DNA from: Cladorhizidae sp. MBARI D1340-BT2
Taxonomy: Eukaryota; Porifera; Demospongiae; Poecilosclerida; Cladorhizidae
Assembly (NCBI GenBank): GCA_028752905.1
Contig: JAQNBH010000075.1
Location: 49,113 to 113,112 of the forward strand
Reading direction: 5' to 3'
Length of the DNA: 64,000 nt
Positions 41,501 to 53,900 of this stretch are shown here, piece after piece (position 1 is the stretch's first letter; every line of letters begins with the position of its first letter). The translations under genes and the position numbers were made by a program. The notes under the pieces are model-generated. The model searched no databases, was not told the DNA's origin, and was given only the letters and a program-made list of their open reading frames with translations.

Positions 41501-41686
41501 TCACCAAAATGGTTTACTTCTCCCTTAACTTTTTACGAAGGATCCATTGCAACAATACTTCTCTATAAGTTCATGATAGTGCCTTTATTATATAGCACTT
41601 ATATAGCACTCACTATAACATTTTTTTTTAGAAAACTTGGAAACAATTGTGACTTATACATAATTATTACAAATAGGATAACTATT

Positions 41687-41812
41687 ATGGCAAAAAGACA
41701 ATGTTTCTCTTTGGAGGAGGTCCTCAAGGCATTGGATGCAGATGGGGACTTTGATGAGCCATTGGCAGATGGAAGTGATGAAGAATTTGAAGGCCTGCAG
41801 GACAAATGTTGA
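41687..41812 (+). pseudogene. piggyBac N-terminal stub
   Basis: Starts MAKRQCFSLEEVLKALDADG and ends DGSDEEFEGLQD before a stop. The pattern MxKRxCFxxxEVLxxLxxD...DGSDxxFE is that of the acidic start of many invertebrate piggyBac proteins. Nothing of the transposase domain follows. Confidence 0.55.
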
Positions 41813-41956
41813 ATAATATAATATAAAATATATATAATATATTTAGACAGGAAGATGCTCATTCCTCTGCAATACCTGATGCATTACACCTTCCCCCAAC
41901 CCATCTCAAGTACATTTGAAGGGGGGTCGCTTGCATTTTTTTACTTTTTTGCTTGT

Positions 41957-42294
41957 GGTTACAACTTTAGAGCGCCGTAGATTCTGCAAACTTCATGGTA
42001 TGGACTTCAAAAGATAGGTCTCTTTGTGAGCTCTCTTTTGAATAGGTATAACTATAGGCAAGTTACTAGACCTAAAGTGGAGGGACCTCAAAAACCTGAA
42101 TCCCTGCAACCTCTGCCAAAATAACTCCAGATTGCTAAGTGCAGAAAAAAATTATATTGGTACGAGTGGCTAGAGGAGGCCCTAGAGCATGCAATGACCT
42201 TTTTCATTAGGCGTTAAAATTTTAGTATGTGGTCAAGCGCGCGGGTGGAAAATTGTTTACGTTGATTTTATCTTTTGAGCTATATATCAAGTCC
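41957..42294. repeat. Solo Penelope-type terminal repeat
   Basis: Same orientation and content as 37075-37410, including GTGGTCAAGCGCGCGGGTGG near the end. It has small deletions and ends at TTGAGCTATATATCAAGTCC before the microsatellite. No RT sequence accompanies it. Confidence 0.8.
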
Positions 42295-42295
<1 letters not shown>

Positions 42296-42328
<33 letters not shown>

Positions 42329-42500
42329 GTAGTAATAGTAGTAGTAGTAGTAGTAGTAGTAGTAATAACAACAACAACAATAATAATGAGCATACAAATA
42401 TGAATTCTCAATGAACTCTCAGTTGACATAACTCATAATCACCTCAATAATTAACTTCAAATTGTATTCATACAATTTGAAGTTGATTTTATTGAGAAGA

Positions 42501-42577
<77 letters not shown>

Positions 42578-42785
42578 TGTAATAATTGTAATAATAATAA
42601 ATTTGAAATAATAACAACAACAACAATAATAATATTAAAATCACCTCGATAAATCAACTTCAAATTGTCACTCAACATTTACTAGATGCTCTAGCCTTCA
42701 ATTTGAAGTTGATTATTGAGAAGGTGATTTTAATGTTATTATGTCAACTGAGAGTTCATTGAGACAATAATAAGCATAAATAATA

Positions 42786-42822
<37 letters not shown>

Positions 42823-43122
42823 TAATATAAAATATAATAATAACAATAACAATAACAATATTATTATTAATAATAATATAATAACAATAACAATAATATA
42901 ATAACAATAACAATTACAACAATAATAATAATAACAACAAACAACAATAAAATTAAAATAATAACAACAATATTATAATAACAAAAACAATAATAATAAT
43001 AATAATATAATAATATTATAATAATAATAATATAATAATAATAACAATAATAAAATAATAAAATGATAACAATAAAAATAACAATAACAACAACAATTAA
43101 TAATAATAATAACTAATAGTAA

Positions 43123-43165
<43 letters not shown>

Positions 43166-43500
43166 ATAATAATAACAATAACAATAATATAAAATATAAT
43201 AATAACAATAACAATAACAATATTATTAATAATAATAATATAATAATAATAACAACAACAATAACAATAATATAACAATAACAATAATATAAGAACAATA
43301 ACAATAATAATAACAACAACAATAATAATATAATAATAATAACAATAATATAATAGCAATAACAACAACAATAATAATAATATAATAATAATAACAATAA
43401 TATAATAACAATAACAACAATAATAATAATAATATAATAATAATAACAATAATAAAATAATAAAATAATAATAATAACAATAAAAATAACAACAACAATA

Positions 43501-43583
<83 letters not shown>

Positions 43584-43693
43584 TGATGATAACAACAATA
43601 TAATACCAACAACAATAATATATAGATTTTTAAATAAAAATATTAAAAGAATAATGATAATTAATTATAATAATAATAATAATAATATTAATA

Positions 43694-43737
<44 letters not shown>

Positions 43738-43905
43738 ACTAGTAATAATAATAAAATAATACTAATAATAATAGTAATAATAAAAAAATACTACTACTAA
43801 TAATAGTATTAATAATACTAATAATAATAGTAATATTAATAAAATAATAATAGTAGTAATAATAATAGTAGTAGTAATAACAACAACAACAACAATAATA
43901 ATAAG
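42296..43905. repeat. Trinucleotide microsatellite block, mainly (TAA)n
   Basis: About 1.6 kb of TAA/TAG/CAA/ATG trinucleotide runs with interspersed TATAATAAC. An (ATG)n run lies at 43693-43736. At 42435-42490 and 42635-42725 two unique inserts carry foldbacks of AATTAACTTCAAATTGTATT. Long Ile/Tyr/Leu-only frames on the minus strand come from the repeat. Confidence 0.95.
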
Positions 43906-43914
43906 TCGGACCAT

Positions 43915-44530
43915 CTGGCACTATTTTGTAGTGACAGCCACAGCAACATCCCTCCTGTAGAATGCCCAGGATTACATGGTGAGAGCCTATCTATTGGCAT
44001 GTGCTCAGTTGTAAGAAAAGTGAAGGGTTGTCATTATCAATACGGGACCATCAATGACCTTATATACAGAGCTCTGCCCACAGCACATATCTTCAAGGCT
44101 AGAACCATTAGGTCTGAACCGCACGGATGGCAGGTGACCGGATGGGGCAACAAGGATCCCCTGGAAGAATGGCAAGCCACTAGTATGGGACGCGACTTGC
44201 CCGGACACCTTTGCACAGTCCTAATGCTATGCCACCAATAGTGCTGGAGCAGTGGCTGGCCTAGCTGAGGAGAGTAAGTCAGCCAAGTACACCACCTTAG
44301 GGCCTGGCTATGCCTTCACACTTGTGGCTATTGAGGCCATTGGGATGAGGACACTGGCCTTTTTTAAGGCGCTGGGCTACCACCAACAGAGTGAGGCAAT
44401 GTACTAGAGAGGTGGAGGCAAGAACATACCTCCTTCAGCATCTCCCTGGAGCTGTGCAGAGATGGAATGCAGCATCAGTGGTGGGATCAGTGCGGGGCCG
44501 GTCAGGAGTTGGACTTGTTCCATAACTAGA
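43915..44530 (+). pseudogene. LINE pol 3' fragment 5
   Basis: Reads GCHYQYGTINDLIYRALPTA (the R/H...N region), a degenerate EP...DG segment, and then in shifted frame GKPLVWDATCPDTFAQ. After a further frame change come SAGAVAGLAEESKSAKYTTL and AFTLVAIEAIGM, ending with YLLQHLPGAVQRWNAASVVG. It matches the copies at 27575-31085 in order. An AT-rich tail with ATAAATAATA follows at 44580-44720. The CCHC finger is no longer recognisable. Confidence 0.7.
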
Positions 44531-44741
44531 TAACTGATGCAGTTCTTGTCTTTGTTTTTTTATAATTAATTTAAAATATAACAATCAATCAATAAATAAT
44601 ATATGATAATAATAATAATATAAAGTTTTAAAAATAATAAAATGTAAAGCAATGATAATAATAATCAATAAAATAATGTATAAATATATATAAATAAATT
44701 TAAAAAAAGTATTATTATATATAATTATATTAATTTTATTC

Positions 44742-45368
44742 TGTTCTACAACTGTTGTTAGCTAGCTATGTGAATTAACTTATACTTATTAGATGATCTA
44801 CAACTGTTGTTAGCTAGCTATAGCTTTCACTATATTATGTGAATTAACTTATAATTATTAGATGGTCTGGAAACTAGCTGTAGCTTTCACTGCATGAAAT
44901 TAAACTAATTAACTAGTATATATACCTCTAGTCATCTGGAAATATTTAGCTATGGATGTATCTAGTGGAATATTCTCTCTAGAATGATATATGTTATTTG
45001 TAGATATACTAATCTCTGCTGCTACAGATCTGTAGGAAAAGACTAAGCAAGTCTGTAAGCTTTAGCTTGTCTATGCACACACCACATATCTAATTAACCT
45101 TTAGCTTGTCTATATACACACACCACATATCTAAGTAACCTTTAGCTTGTCTATATACACACACCACATATCTAAGAACCATTAGCTTGTCTATATACAC
45201 ACACCACATATCTAAGTAACCTTTAGCTATATACACACCACATATCTAAGTAACCTTTAGCTATATACACACCACATATCTAAGTAACCTTTAGCTCGTC
45301 TTATATACACACCACATATCTAAGTAACCTTTAGCTTGTCTTGTATACACACCACATATCTAAGTAAC
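44742..45368. repeat. Flanking duplication, left copy, with 41-bp satellite
   Basis: CTACAACTGTTGTTAGCTAG, GGATGTATCTAGTGGAATAT and a tail of nine or so units of TTAGCTTGTCTATATACACA followed by CCACATATCTAAGTAACC. The same blocks recur in the same order at 47395-47955. Confidence 0.85.
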
Positions 45369-45405
45369 AGTTGCTATAATCCGTAATATTACACACACAC
45401 ACACC

Positions 45406-45436
<31 letters not shown>
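45369..45436. repeat. (CA)n/(GA)n microsatellite
   Basis: ACACACAC with one CCC interruption, followed by (AG)8. A TG-repeat lies nearby at 45545-45560. Confidence 0.9.
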
Positions 45437-45814
45437 TGCAGATGTAACTGTGGATCTCTATGATATAAACTAATGCCCAATACTTCTTTAAATGTAGTTA
45501 TTTCCTGCCTCAGGTTATTTGCTAGTTTCATTTGTTGGTTTGTTTGTGTGTGTGTGTGAGTGTTTGCTGTTTGTCTTGTTAGTTATTATTATTATTATTA
45601 TGTTCATTATTATATATTATATAATAAATGCAATTGCTATTTTGTGAGGAATGGAATGGAGTTTAAGCTAACTTAGTTTTGGACTGACTTAACTTGCCAT
45701 TGATGCTATCTTGTTCTATAATAAGAAATATACTTAATTAATTAAAGACATGCTTGTTCTTGCAGTCTAGTGGTCATTCCAGTGTGATGAGTCATCATCC
45801 AGTGTGATGAGTGT

Positions 45815-46101
45815 CAGGGGCATGGAGGTGGACCGAGGGGGGCCAAAACTGCTGCAGCATCCCCCCCATGTATAGACAGACTAATTAATTATAATATAAG
45901 CAGGGGCATGGAGGTGGACCGAGGGGGCCCAAAACTGCTGCAGCATCCCCCCTATGTATTGACAGACTAATTAATTATAATATAAGCAGGGGCATGGAGG
46001 TGGACCGAGGGGGCCCAAAACTGCTGCAGCATCCCCCCTATGTATAGACAGACTAATTAATTATAATATAAGCAGGGGCATGGAGGTGGACTGAGGGGGC
46101 A
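45815..46101. repeat. 86-bp tandem repeat, three copies plus a partial
   Basis: Starts of CAGGGGCATGGAGGTGGACC at 45815, 45901, 45987 and 46073 give an exact 86-bp period. The fourth copy is cut after 30 bp by the 33-bp array. Confidence 0.95.
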
Positions 46102-46103
46102 GC

Positions 46104-47148
46104 AAGGAGCTGTGTACTGGTAGCTAAAGGAGTTTCAAGGAGCTGTGTACTGGTAGCTAGAGGAGTTTCAAGGAGCTGTGTACTGGTAGCTAAAGGAGTT
46201 TCAAGGAGCTGTGTACTGGTAGCTAAAGGAGTTTCAAGGAGCTATGTATTGGTAGCTAAAGGAGTTTCAAGGAGCTGTGTACTGGTAGCTAGAGGAGTTT
46301 CAAGGAGCTGTGTACTGGTAGCTAAAGGAGTTTCAAGGAGCTGTGTACTGGTAGCTAAAGGAGTTTCAAGGAGCTATGTATTGGTAGCTAAAGGAGTTTC
46401 AAGGAGCTGTGTATTGGTAGCTAGAGGAGTTTCAAGGAGCTGTGTACTGGTAGCTAAAGGAGTTTCAAGGAGCTGTGTATTGGTAGCTAAAGGAGTTTCA
46501 AGGAGCTGTGTATTGGTAGCTAAAGGAGTTTCAAGGAGCTGTGTATTGGTAGCTAGAGGAGTTTCAAGGAGCTGTGTACTGGTAGCTAAAGGAGTTTCAA
46601 GGAGCTGTGTACTGGTAGCTAAAGGAGTTTCAAGGAGCTATGTATTGGTAGCTAAAGGAGTTTCAAGGAGCTGTGTATTGGTAGCTAGAGGAGTTTCAAG
46701 GAGCTGTGTACTGGTAGCTAAAGGAGTTTCAAGGAGCTGTGTATTGGTAGCTAAAGGAGTTTCAAGGAGCTGTGTATTGGTAGCTAAAGGAGTTTCAAGG
46801 AGCTGTGTACTGGTAGCTAGAGGAGTTTCAAGGAGCTGTGTATTGGTAGCTAAAGGAGTTTCAAGGAGCTGTGTACTGTAGCTAGAGGAGTTTCAAGGAG
46901 CTGTGTATTGGTAGCTAAAGGAGTTTCAAGGAGCTGTGTACTGGTAGCTAAAGGAGTTTCAAGGAGCTGTGTACTGGTAGCTAAAGGAGTTTCAAGGAGC
47001 TGTGTACTGGTAGCTAGAGGAGTTTCAAGGAGCTGTGAATTGGTAGCTAGAGGAGTTTCAAGGAGCTGTGTATTGGTAGCTAGAGGAGTTTCAAGGAGCT
47101 GTGTACTGGTAGCTAAAGGAGTTTCAAGGAGCTGTGTACTGGTAGCTA
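46104..47148. repeat. 33-bp minisatellite, about 32 copies
   Basis: Unit AAGGAGCTGTGTACTGGTAG, then CTAAAGGAGTTTC. Two main site variants (TACT/TATT and TAAAG/TAGAG) alternate in blocks. A single missing base near 46877 shifts the phase. Since 33 is a multiple of 3, an 11-residue repeat is open on the plus strand and another on the minus strand; there is no start, domain or splice evidence that it is translated. Confidence 0.96.
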
Positions 47149-47394
47149 GCATGGAGGACAACTTCAGTGTTGCAGTGGTTCTCTCTCATGCAAGAGAATG
47201 TCACAGGTCTGGTCATGTTTAGGAGGCCTCCAGCAACTCTGTGTGTTCAATATTTCATGCTGCATAATTAGCTCTCTCAATGTGCAAGCTCCCGTCAAGG
47301 CAGGTCCCTCACATGAGGAGCTGTTTTCAAACATCAAAAATTAAAGCACTGCAACTGCAGGCCTAAACACCATGTGCATGAATTATAATTATTA

Positions 47395-47955
47395 GATGAT
47401 CTACAACCGTTGGAAGCAGCTATAGTTTTCACTGTGTGTGAATTAACTTACAATTATTGGCTGATCTACAACTGTTGTTAGCTAGCTATAGCTTTCACTG
47501 TATGTGAATTAACTTATAATTATTAGATGATCTTACAACTGTTGGAAGCAGCTATAGCTTTCACTATATAAACTGATAACTACTATCCCTCTAGTCTTCT
47601 GGAAGCTATGGATGTATCTAGTGGAATATTCTGTCTACTTGATTATGTTATATGTAGAGATACCAATCCTGCTGGTGCTGGAGAACAAGACTAAGCACAC
47701 CAGTAACCTTTAGCTTGTCTATATACACACACCACATATCTAAGTAACCTTTAGCTTGTCTATATACACACCACATATCTAAGTAACCTTTAGCTTGTCT
47801 ATATACACACACCACATATCTAAGTAACCTTTAGCTTGTCTATATACACACCACATATCTAAGTAACCTTTAGCTTGTCTATATACACACACCACATATC
47901 TAAGTAACCTTTAGCTTGTCTATATACACACCACATATCTAAGTAACCTTTAGCT
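47395..47955. repeat. Flanking duplication, right copy, with 41-bp satellite
   Basis: Paralogue of 44742-45368, ending in about seven units of the TTAGCTTGTCTATATACACA satellite. It abuts the first recognised exon of the receptor gene, so it is probably intronic. Confidence 0.85.
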
Positions 47956-47958
47956 TGA

Positions 47959-50729
47959 ACTGAACTCACCTCTGATGATAGAGTGAACATAACCAATAAT
48001 GGGAGATCACTGACCATATCAAATATGACAGCAACTGATGCAGGCAAGTATGAAGTGAAAGTCAACTCACTACTAGGGTCTGATCCAGCCATCTGTCACA
48101 GGACTCTTCGGCCTGTGTTGGAGAACGATGCTGACTTCATTCCAGTCACATTTCTCCTGCATGAGTCTAATCTTCCCACGTATAATGTGGAGGACATTAT
48201 CTTACACTATGCTCTTCCAGCATATGAAGGCACTGCTCGTCAAAGCTTTGCTATTGACCACACCTACATGGTTGATCTACGTGCAGTGCTAGTTGGAGAT
48301 GTATATGATGAACTATTTAAAGATGGTGCATATGTAGGGAACATGTCTGCGTACAGCACAACTGTGTCATATGATAATATATCAACAGTGTCTGTGAGGA
48401 TGACCTACAACAACACTCATGATATTGCTGGACACTACCTACATTATGTAGGTGCTCGTGACATTAATGCAACCACCTGCCCTGATTATGAAGAAATCTT
48501 CAGGGATTATTATTTCACACTCTTCGCACTCTATTTGACTATGAGTTCCCATGGTAAGTTGATGGTATTGAATATTAGTATTACTCACTTTAATGAGATT
48601 CCGGCCTTGATATTTCCTGCCGGCAACTCTGTGTATGTTATGTATAAGCATGTGCAGAACATGTCCGCACTTGCAGCAGCTGTGGCACGCGTGCTAGTAG
48701 GCGAGACAGAGAATGCGGTAATGAGATTCATAAAGTACACATGCCACACCCTCCACCCTAATGGGAACCATCCTAGCACACGTGCAAAGTTGGTGGCTGC
48801 CTATTGCTTCTGAGCCGGCCACCGTGGGGGAGGGTGCTGGTGAGAGTGGAGGGCAGCTCTTCAGTTAAAGCCTTGCGGGCATATGCATGATCATCACTGC
48901 CTCAGTGGCCGGGGCATGGCACACATCAAGTAAGTTTGGATGGAGATGCTTGTAGACAAGCAGTGCTCACTCACAGCATTGGCTGCTGGTGGGACACAGA
49001 CACTGAGCAAACCACTTTCTTTGCTAACTTTGACTACGTGGTTGGACATCCTGCGTGATGCATTTGGAATGCATTGTTCACATTCTTAGCATTCCAGAGC
49101 TACATGACGGTATTTCAGAGCTATTTGCACGTGTCCGTGTTGACTACGCACCAATAGATATGAGGGTGTGGTTATCTTGCTGATTTAGATTAGTAGCACG
49201 TGCACTAAGCAACTGAGTACTCTGTTCTGCACAAGTTGTTGTCTATGTATATATTTGCAGAGATAATTATTATTGTTGCATTTGGTGCACTGTTGATTCC
49301 TCATCTCGTCTGTCTCTAGTGCCAACAACTTGTCCCATTGCAACCAACACACAATGTCCGACAATTGCACCGACAACTTGTGCCCCGCAAGGTGAGGCCT
49401 GTTGCTAAGAGTTGTTAATGCTGACATGGTCATGTGATCAGGTACGCTGGTCCCTGATTGAAGTGGGAGTAAGTGTCACATGTCTGGTTGGTATGCATGT
49501 ATGGCTGGCAACCTTTTTTGGACTCCACCAGACCCTCCCATTTCCTATAACTTTCAACTGCATTGCACTTCAGAGCTGGCCCTGTACCCGCCAGAGATTA
49601 GACTTTAAAGCTTCGGGGCATGAACCGGCCAGGGGGGAGTGTCCTACAGGCACAAATCCATACCCGTGCTCTTCCCCTGGTTGAGCTACACCAAGACTGC
49701 CCTGGTCCACCATTCCCGGTTCCTCTGTGTGAGCGTCCATTGAGGACAAAGGAAGACAGACAGAGAGAAAGAGCTGAGAGAAGTATTAGATAATGGCTGA
49801 AGTTCTAGCATTAAACATAGCACATCACTTATGGTGATGGCCTATGAATAATGTTATGCTCACCTATTCCCTTAAGACTGTATCTGACTAATGAGAAATG
49901 CAGTCCTCTCCTATGAAATACATTATGCATGCATACTCTGTGCATTGTGCTGGGTTGGGAGTGGCCTGGGCTGCAAGTGGCTGTGGGAATATAATGTCGT
50001 CCTTTTCCAAAGCCTTTGCTGCATTGATTGAGTTCTGACATGATCAAACATGTTTCAGTGTGCACAGATGAGGGGCCCTGGACCTCATCTGGACTGGGCA
50101 CAGTCTTAGTGGGGCTGGTCTTATTCCTTCTGGGGCTGGGCCTCAGTGTTCTACTTGGAGTGGGGGCACTGGCAGCCTACAGCAGGTGGAGAAGGGACAG
50201 TAGCCGGACCCGACAAGCTGCACCAACACAGCCAACTCCACCAACATCTTATCGAGGAACCCTACCACCACTTTCTTGGATAGAGCCCTCGCCAGCAAGT
50301 CGCTCCCAACAATCCTTGCAAGAAAGCCCCTCCCAACAACCCTCACCGACGACCATCTCTCAACCACTACCGATAACCCCTTCTGAACGATACTTACCGA
50401 TGCTCCCCTTCCAACAACCAATGCAGGCTCCTGAAATTGATGACTTTACTGATGTGGAAATCTACGAGGACATAGACATTCCTAACCTTAGCCCTACCAT
50501 TAGCCCTAGCCTCAGCCCTAGCCACAGCACTAGCCACAGCCCTAGCCCTAGCCACAGCCCTAGCTCTAGCCATAGCTCTAGCCACAGCCCTAGCCCTAGC
50601 AGTAGCCCTAGCCTCAGCCCTAGCCTCAGCCCTATCCACAGCACTAGCCCTAGCCACAGCCCTAGCCACAGCCCTGCTACTCCAGAAGTGCCGCCCCCGC
50701 AACCATTCCACTATGTACTGGAGAATTAA
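47959..50729 (+). CDS. Single-pass Ig-like receptor with Ser/Pro-rich tail (3 exons, 5' end missing)
   Basis: Exon a (about 47959-48553) has the end of an Ig domain, GRSLTISNMTATDAGKYEVK, with the D-x-G-x-Y motif of strand F, followed by about 150 residues with many N-glycosylation sites and a second beta-rich module. It ends at ATG|GTAAGT. Exon b (49320-49391, 24 codons) is Thr/Pro/Cys-rich. Exon c (50059-50729) gives a short linker, a transmembrane helix (LGTVLVGLVLFLLGLGLSVL), then a basic stop-transfer RWRRDSSRTR. The cytoplasmic tail has EIYEDIDI, a long Ser-Pro-rich repeat and a C-terminal YVLEN. Both introns are phase 1, and exons b and c start with TG. Strands A-C of the first Ig domain and the signal peptide must lie upstream and were not found. 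Y-x-x-I/L in the tail suits SH2 binding, and the Pro-rich part suits SH3/WW binding. I infer a cell-surface recognition or adhesion receptor. Confidence 0.7.
50437..50692 (+). repeat. Ser/Pro-His hexanucleotide repeat in receptor tail
   Basis: Runs of AGCCCTAGC and AGCCACAGC from about 50490 encode SPS and SHS repeats in the cytoplasmic tail of the receptor. The antisense Ala/Arg and Leu/Gly frames are shadows. Confidence 0.85.
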
Positions 50730-50978
50730 CTAATCAGCCATTGCTGCATAAATATTATAATATGATCAGCTTTGTGCTAGCAACATTAGTGTGTGAGGTA
50801 GCTAGTTATTGTTGAGTGTGTCTAGTGTGAGTCTACAAGTATTTAATTAATGTTGTCCTAACAAATATATGAATATTTCAACTTTTAAGGATACCATAAT
50901 TATATAGACTGAGGTTAATAAATACATGCTTGCCTATGCTGCATGTAACTATATATAGACTGTGGTTATTATATACAT
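50730..50978 (+). other. 3' untranslated region and spacer of the receptor gene
   Basis: AT-rich, 250 bp between the stop codon and the satellite. No other gene is seen. Confidence 0.4.
50917..50922 (+). terminator. Candidate polyadenylation signal AATAAA
   Basis: AATAAA about 190 bp after the receptor stop codon and 57 bp before the satellite. It is suitably placed but not proven; the region is AT-rich. Confidence 0.35.
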
Positions 50979-53900
50979 GTCCACTGCCACTCTAGATGAG
51001 CACTCTAGAACACAGAGACAACCACAAACACAATGTCCACTCCCACTCTAGATGAGCACACTAGAACACAGAGACAACCACAAACACAATGTCCACTCCC
51101 ACTCTAGATGAGCACACTAGAACACAGAGACAACCACAAACACAATGTCCACTCCCACTCTAGATGAACACACTAGAACACAGAGACAACCACAAACACA
51201 ATGTCCACTCCCACTCTAGATGAGCACACTAGAACACAGAGACAACCACAAACACAATGTCCACTCCCACTCTAGATGAGCACACTAGAACACAGAGACA
51301 ACCACAAACACAATGTCCACTCCCACTCTAGATGAGCACAATAGAACGCAGAGACAACCACAAACACAATGTCCACTCCCACTCTAGATGAGCACAATAG
51401 AACACAGAGACAACCACAAACACAATGTCCACTCCCACTCTAGATGAGCACACTAGAACACAGAGACAACCACAAACACAATGTCCACTCCCACTCTAGA
51501 TGAGCACACTAGAACACAGAGACAACCACAAACACAATGTCCACTCCCACTCTAGATGAGCACACTAGAACACAGAGACAACCACAAACACAATGCCCAC
51601 TCCCACTCTAGATGGGCACACCAGAACACAGAGACAACCACAAACACAATGTCCACTCCCACTCTAGATGGGCACACCAGAACACAGAGACAACCACAAA
51701 CACAATGTCCACTCCCACTCTAGATGAGCACACTAGAACACAGAGACAACCACAAACACAATGTCCACTCCCACTCTAGATGAGCACACTAGAACACAGA
51801 GACAACCACAAACACAATGTCCACTCCCACTCTAGATGAGCACACTAGAACACAGAGACAACCACAAACACAATGTCCACTCCCACTCTAGATGAGCACA
51901 CTAGAACACAGAGACAACCACAAACACAATGTCCACTCCCACTCTAGATGAGCACACTAGAACACAGAGACAACCACAAACACAATGTCCACTCCCACTC
52001 TAGATGAGCACACTAGAACACAGAGACAACCACAAACACAATGTCCACTCCCACTCTAGATGAGCACACTAGAACACAGAGACAACCACAAACACAATGT
52101 CCAATCCCACTCTAGATGAGCACACTAGAACACAGAGACAACCACAAACACAATGTCCACTCCCACTCTAGATGAGCACACTAGAACACAGAGACAACCA
52201 CAAACACAATGTCCACTCCCACTCTAGATGAGCACACTAGAACACAGAGACAACCACAAACACAATGTCCACTCCCACTCTAGATGAGCACACTAGAACA
52301 CAGAGACAACCACAAACACAATGTCCACTCCCACTCTAGATGAACACACTAGAACATAGAGACAACCACAAACACAATGTCCACTCCCACTCTAGATGAG
52401 CACACTAGAACACAGAGACAACCACAAACACAATGTCCACTCCCACTCTAGATGAGCACACTAGAACACAGAGACAACCACAAACACAATGTCCACTCCC
52501 ACTCTAGATGAGCACACTAGAACACAGAGACAACCACAAACACAATGTCCACTCCCACTCTAGATGAGCACACTAGAACACAGAGACAACCACAAACACA
52601 ATGTCCACTCCCACTCTAGATGAGCACACTAGAACACAGAGACAACCACAAACACAATGTCCACTCCCACTCTAGATGAGCACACTAGAACACAGAGACA
52701 GCCACAAACACAATGTCCACTCCCACTCTAGATGAGCACACTAGAACACAGAGACAACCACAAACACAATGTCCACTCCCACTCTAGATGAGCACACTAG
52801 AACACAGAGACAACCACAAACACAATGTCCACTCCCACTCTAGATGAGCACACTAGAACACAGAGACAACCACAAACACAATGTCCACTCCCACTCTAGA
52901 TGAGCACACTAGAACACAGAGACAACCACAAACACAATGTCCACTCCCACTCTAGATGAGCACACTAGAACACAGAGACAACCACAAACACAATGTCCAC
53001 TCCCCCTCTAGATGAGCACACTAGAACACAGAGACAACCACAAACACAATGTCCACTCCCACTCTAGATGAGCACACTAGAACACAGAGACAACCACAAA
53101 CACAATGTCCACTCCCACTCTAGATGAGCACACTAGAACACAGAGACAACCACAAACACAATGTCCACTCCCACTCTAGATGAGCACACTAGAACACAGA
53201 GACAACCACAAACACAATGTCCACTCCCACTCTAGATGAGCACACTAGAACACAGAGACAACCACAAACACAATGTCCACTCCCACTCTAGATGAGCACA
53301 CTAGAACACAGAGACAACCACAAACACAATGTCCACTCCCACTCTAGATGAGCACACTAGAACACAGAGACAACCACAAACACAATGTCCACTCCCACTC
53401 TAGATGAGCACTCTAGAACACAGAGACAACCACAAACACAATGTCCACTCCCACTCTAGATGAGCACACTAGAACACAGAGACAACCACAAACACAATGT
53501 CCACTCCCACTCTAGATGAGCACACAAGAACACAGAGACAACCACAAACACAATGTCCACTCCCACTCTAGATGAGCACACTAGAACACAGAGACAACCA
53601 CAAACACAATGTCCACTCCCACTCTAGATGAGCACACTAGAACACAGAGACAGCCACAAACACAATGTCCACTCCCACTCTAGATGAGCACACTAGAACA
53701 CAGAGACAGCCACAAACACAATGTCCACTCCCACTCTAGATGAGCACACTAGAACACAGAGACAACCACAAACACAATGTCCACTCCCACTCTAGATGAG
53801 CACACTAGAACACCGAGACAACCACAAACACAATGTCCACTCCCACTCTAGATGAGCACACTAGAACACAGAGACAACCACAAACACAATGTCCACTCCC

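Larger units (their letters stand above)
36859..41524 (+). mobile_element. Kolobok-type element containing a nested Penelope-like element
   Basis: The left end GGGAGTAGTAAACCATTTT (36859 on) is inverted at the right end, which reads AAAATGGTTTACTTCTCCC up to 41524. The right end is followed by TTAA (41525-41528); the left flank reads TGAA, one change from TTAA. The interior holds a broken Kolobok/Mutator-like transposase on the plus strand (39801-40522) and, before it, an intruding Penelope-like element (37075-39548). The gene content and TTAA agree with Kolobok. End assignment is by eye over 19 bp. Confidence 0.65.

Noticed and set aside
42713..43921. Long Ile/Tyr/Leu-rich frames on the minus strand
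   Set aside because: Pure translations of TAA/TAG/CAA trinucleotide microsatellite.
46249..47222. Open frames with an 11-residue repeat on both strands
   Set aside because: The 33-bp period keeps frames open by arithmetic, and a 1-bp loss near 46877 breaks the frame without consequence.
48554..48813. Continuation of the receptor exon past GTAAGT
   Set aside because: The strong donor at 48554 and an acceptor in the same phase at 49320 make this intron readthrough more likely, although an alternative unspliced form remains possible.
49412..49684. 90-codon frame between receptor exons
   Set aside because: Lies in the intron between two phase-consistent splice sites and matches nothing.
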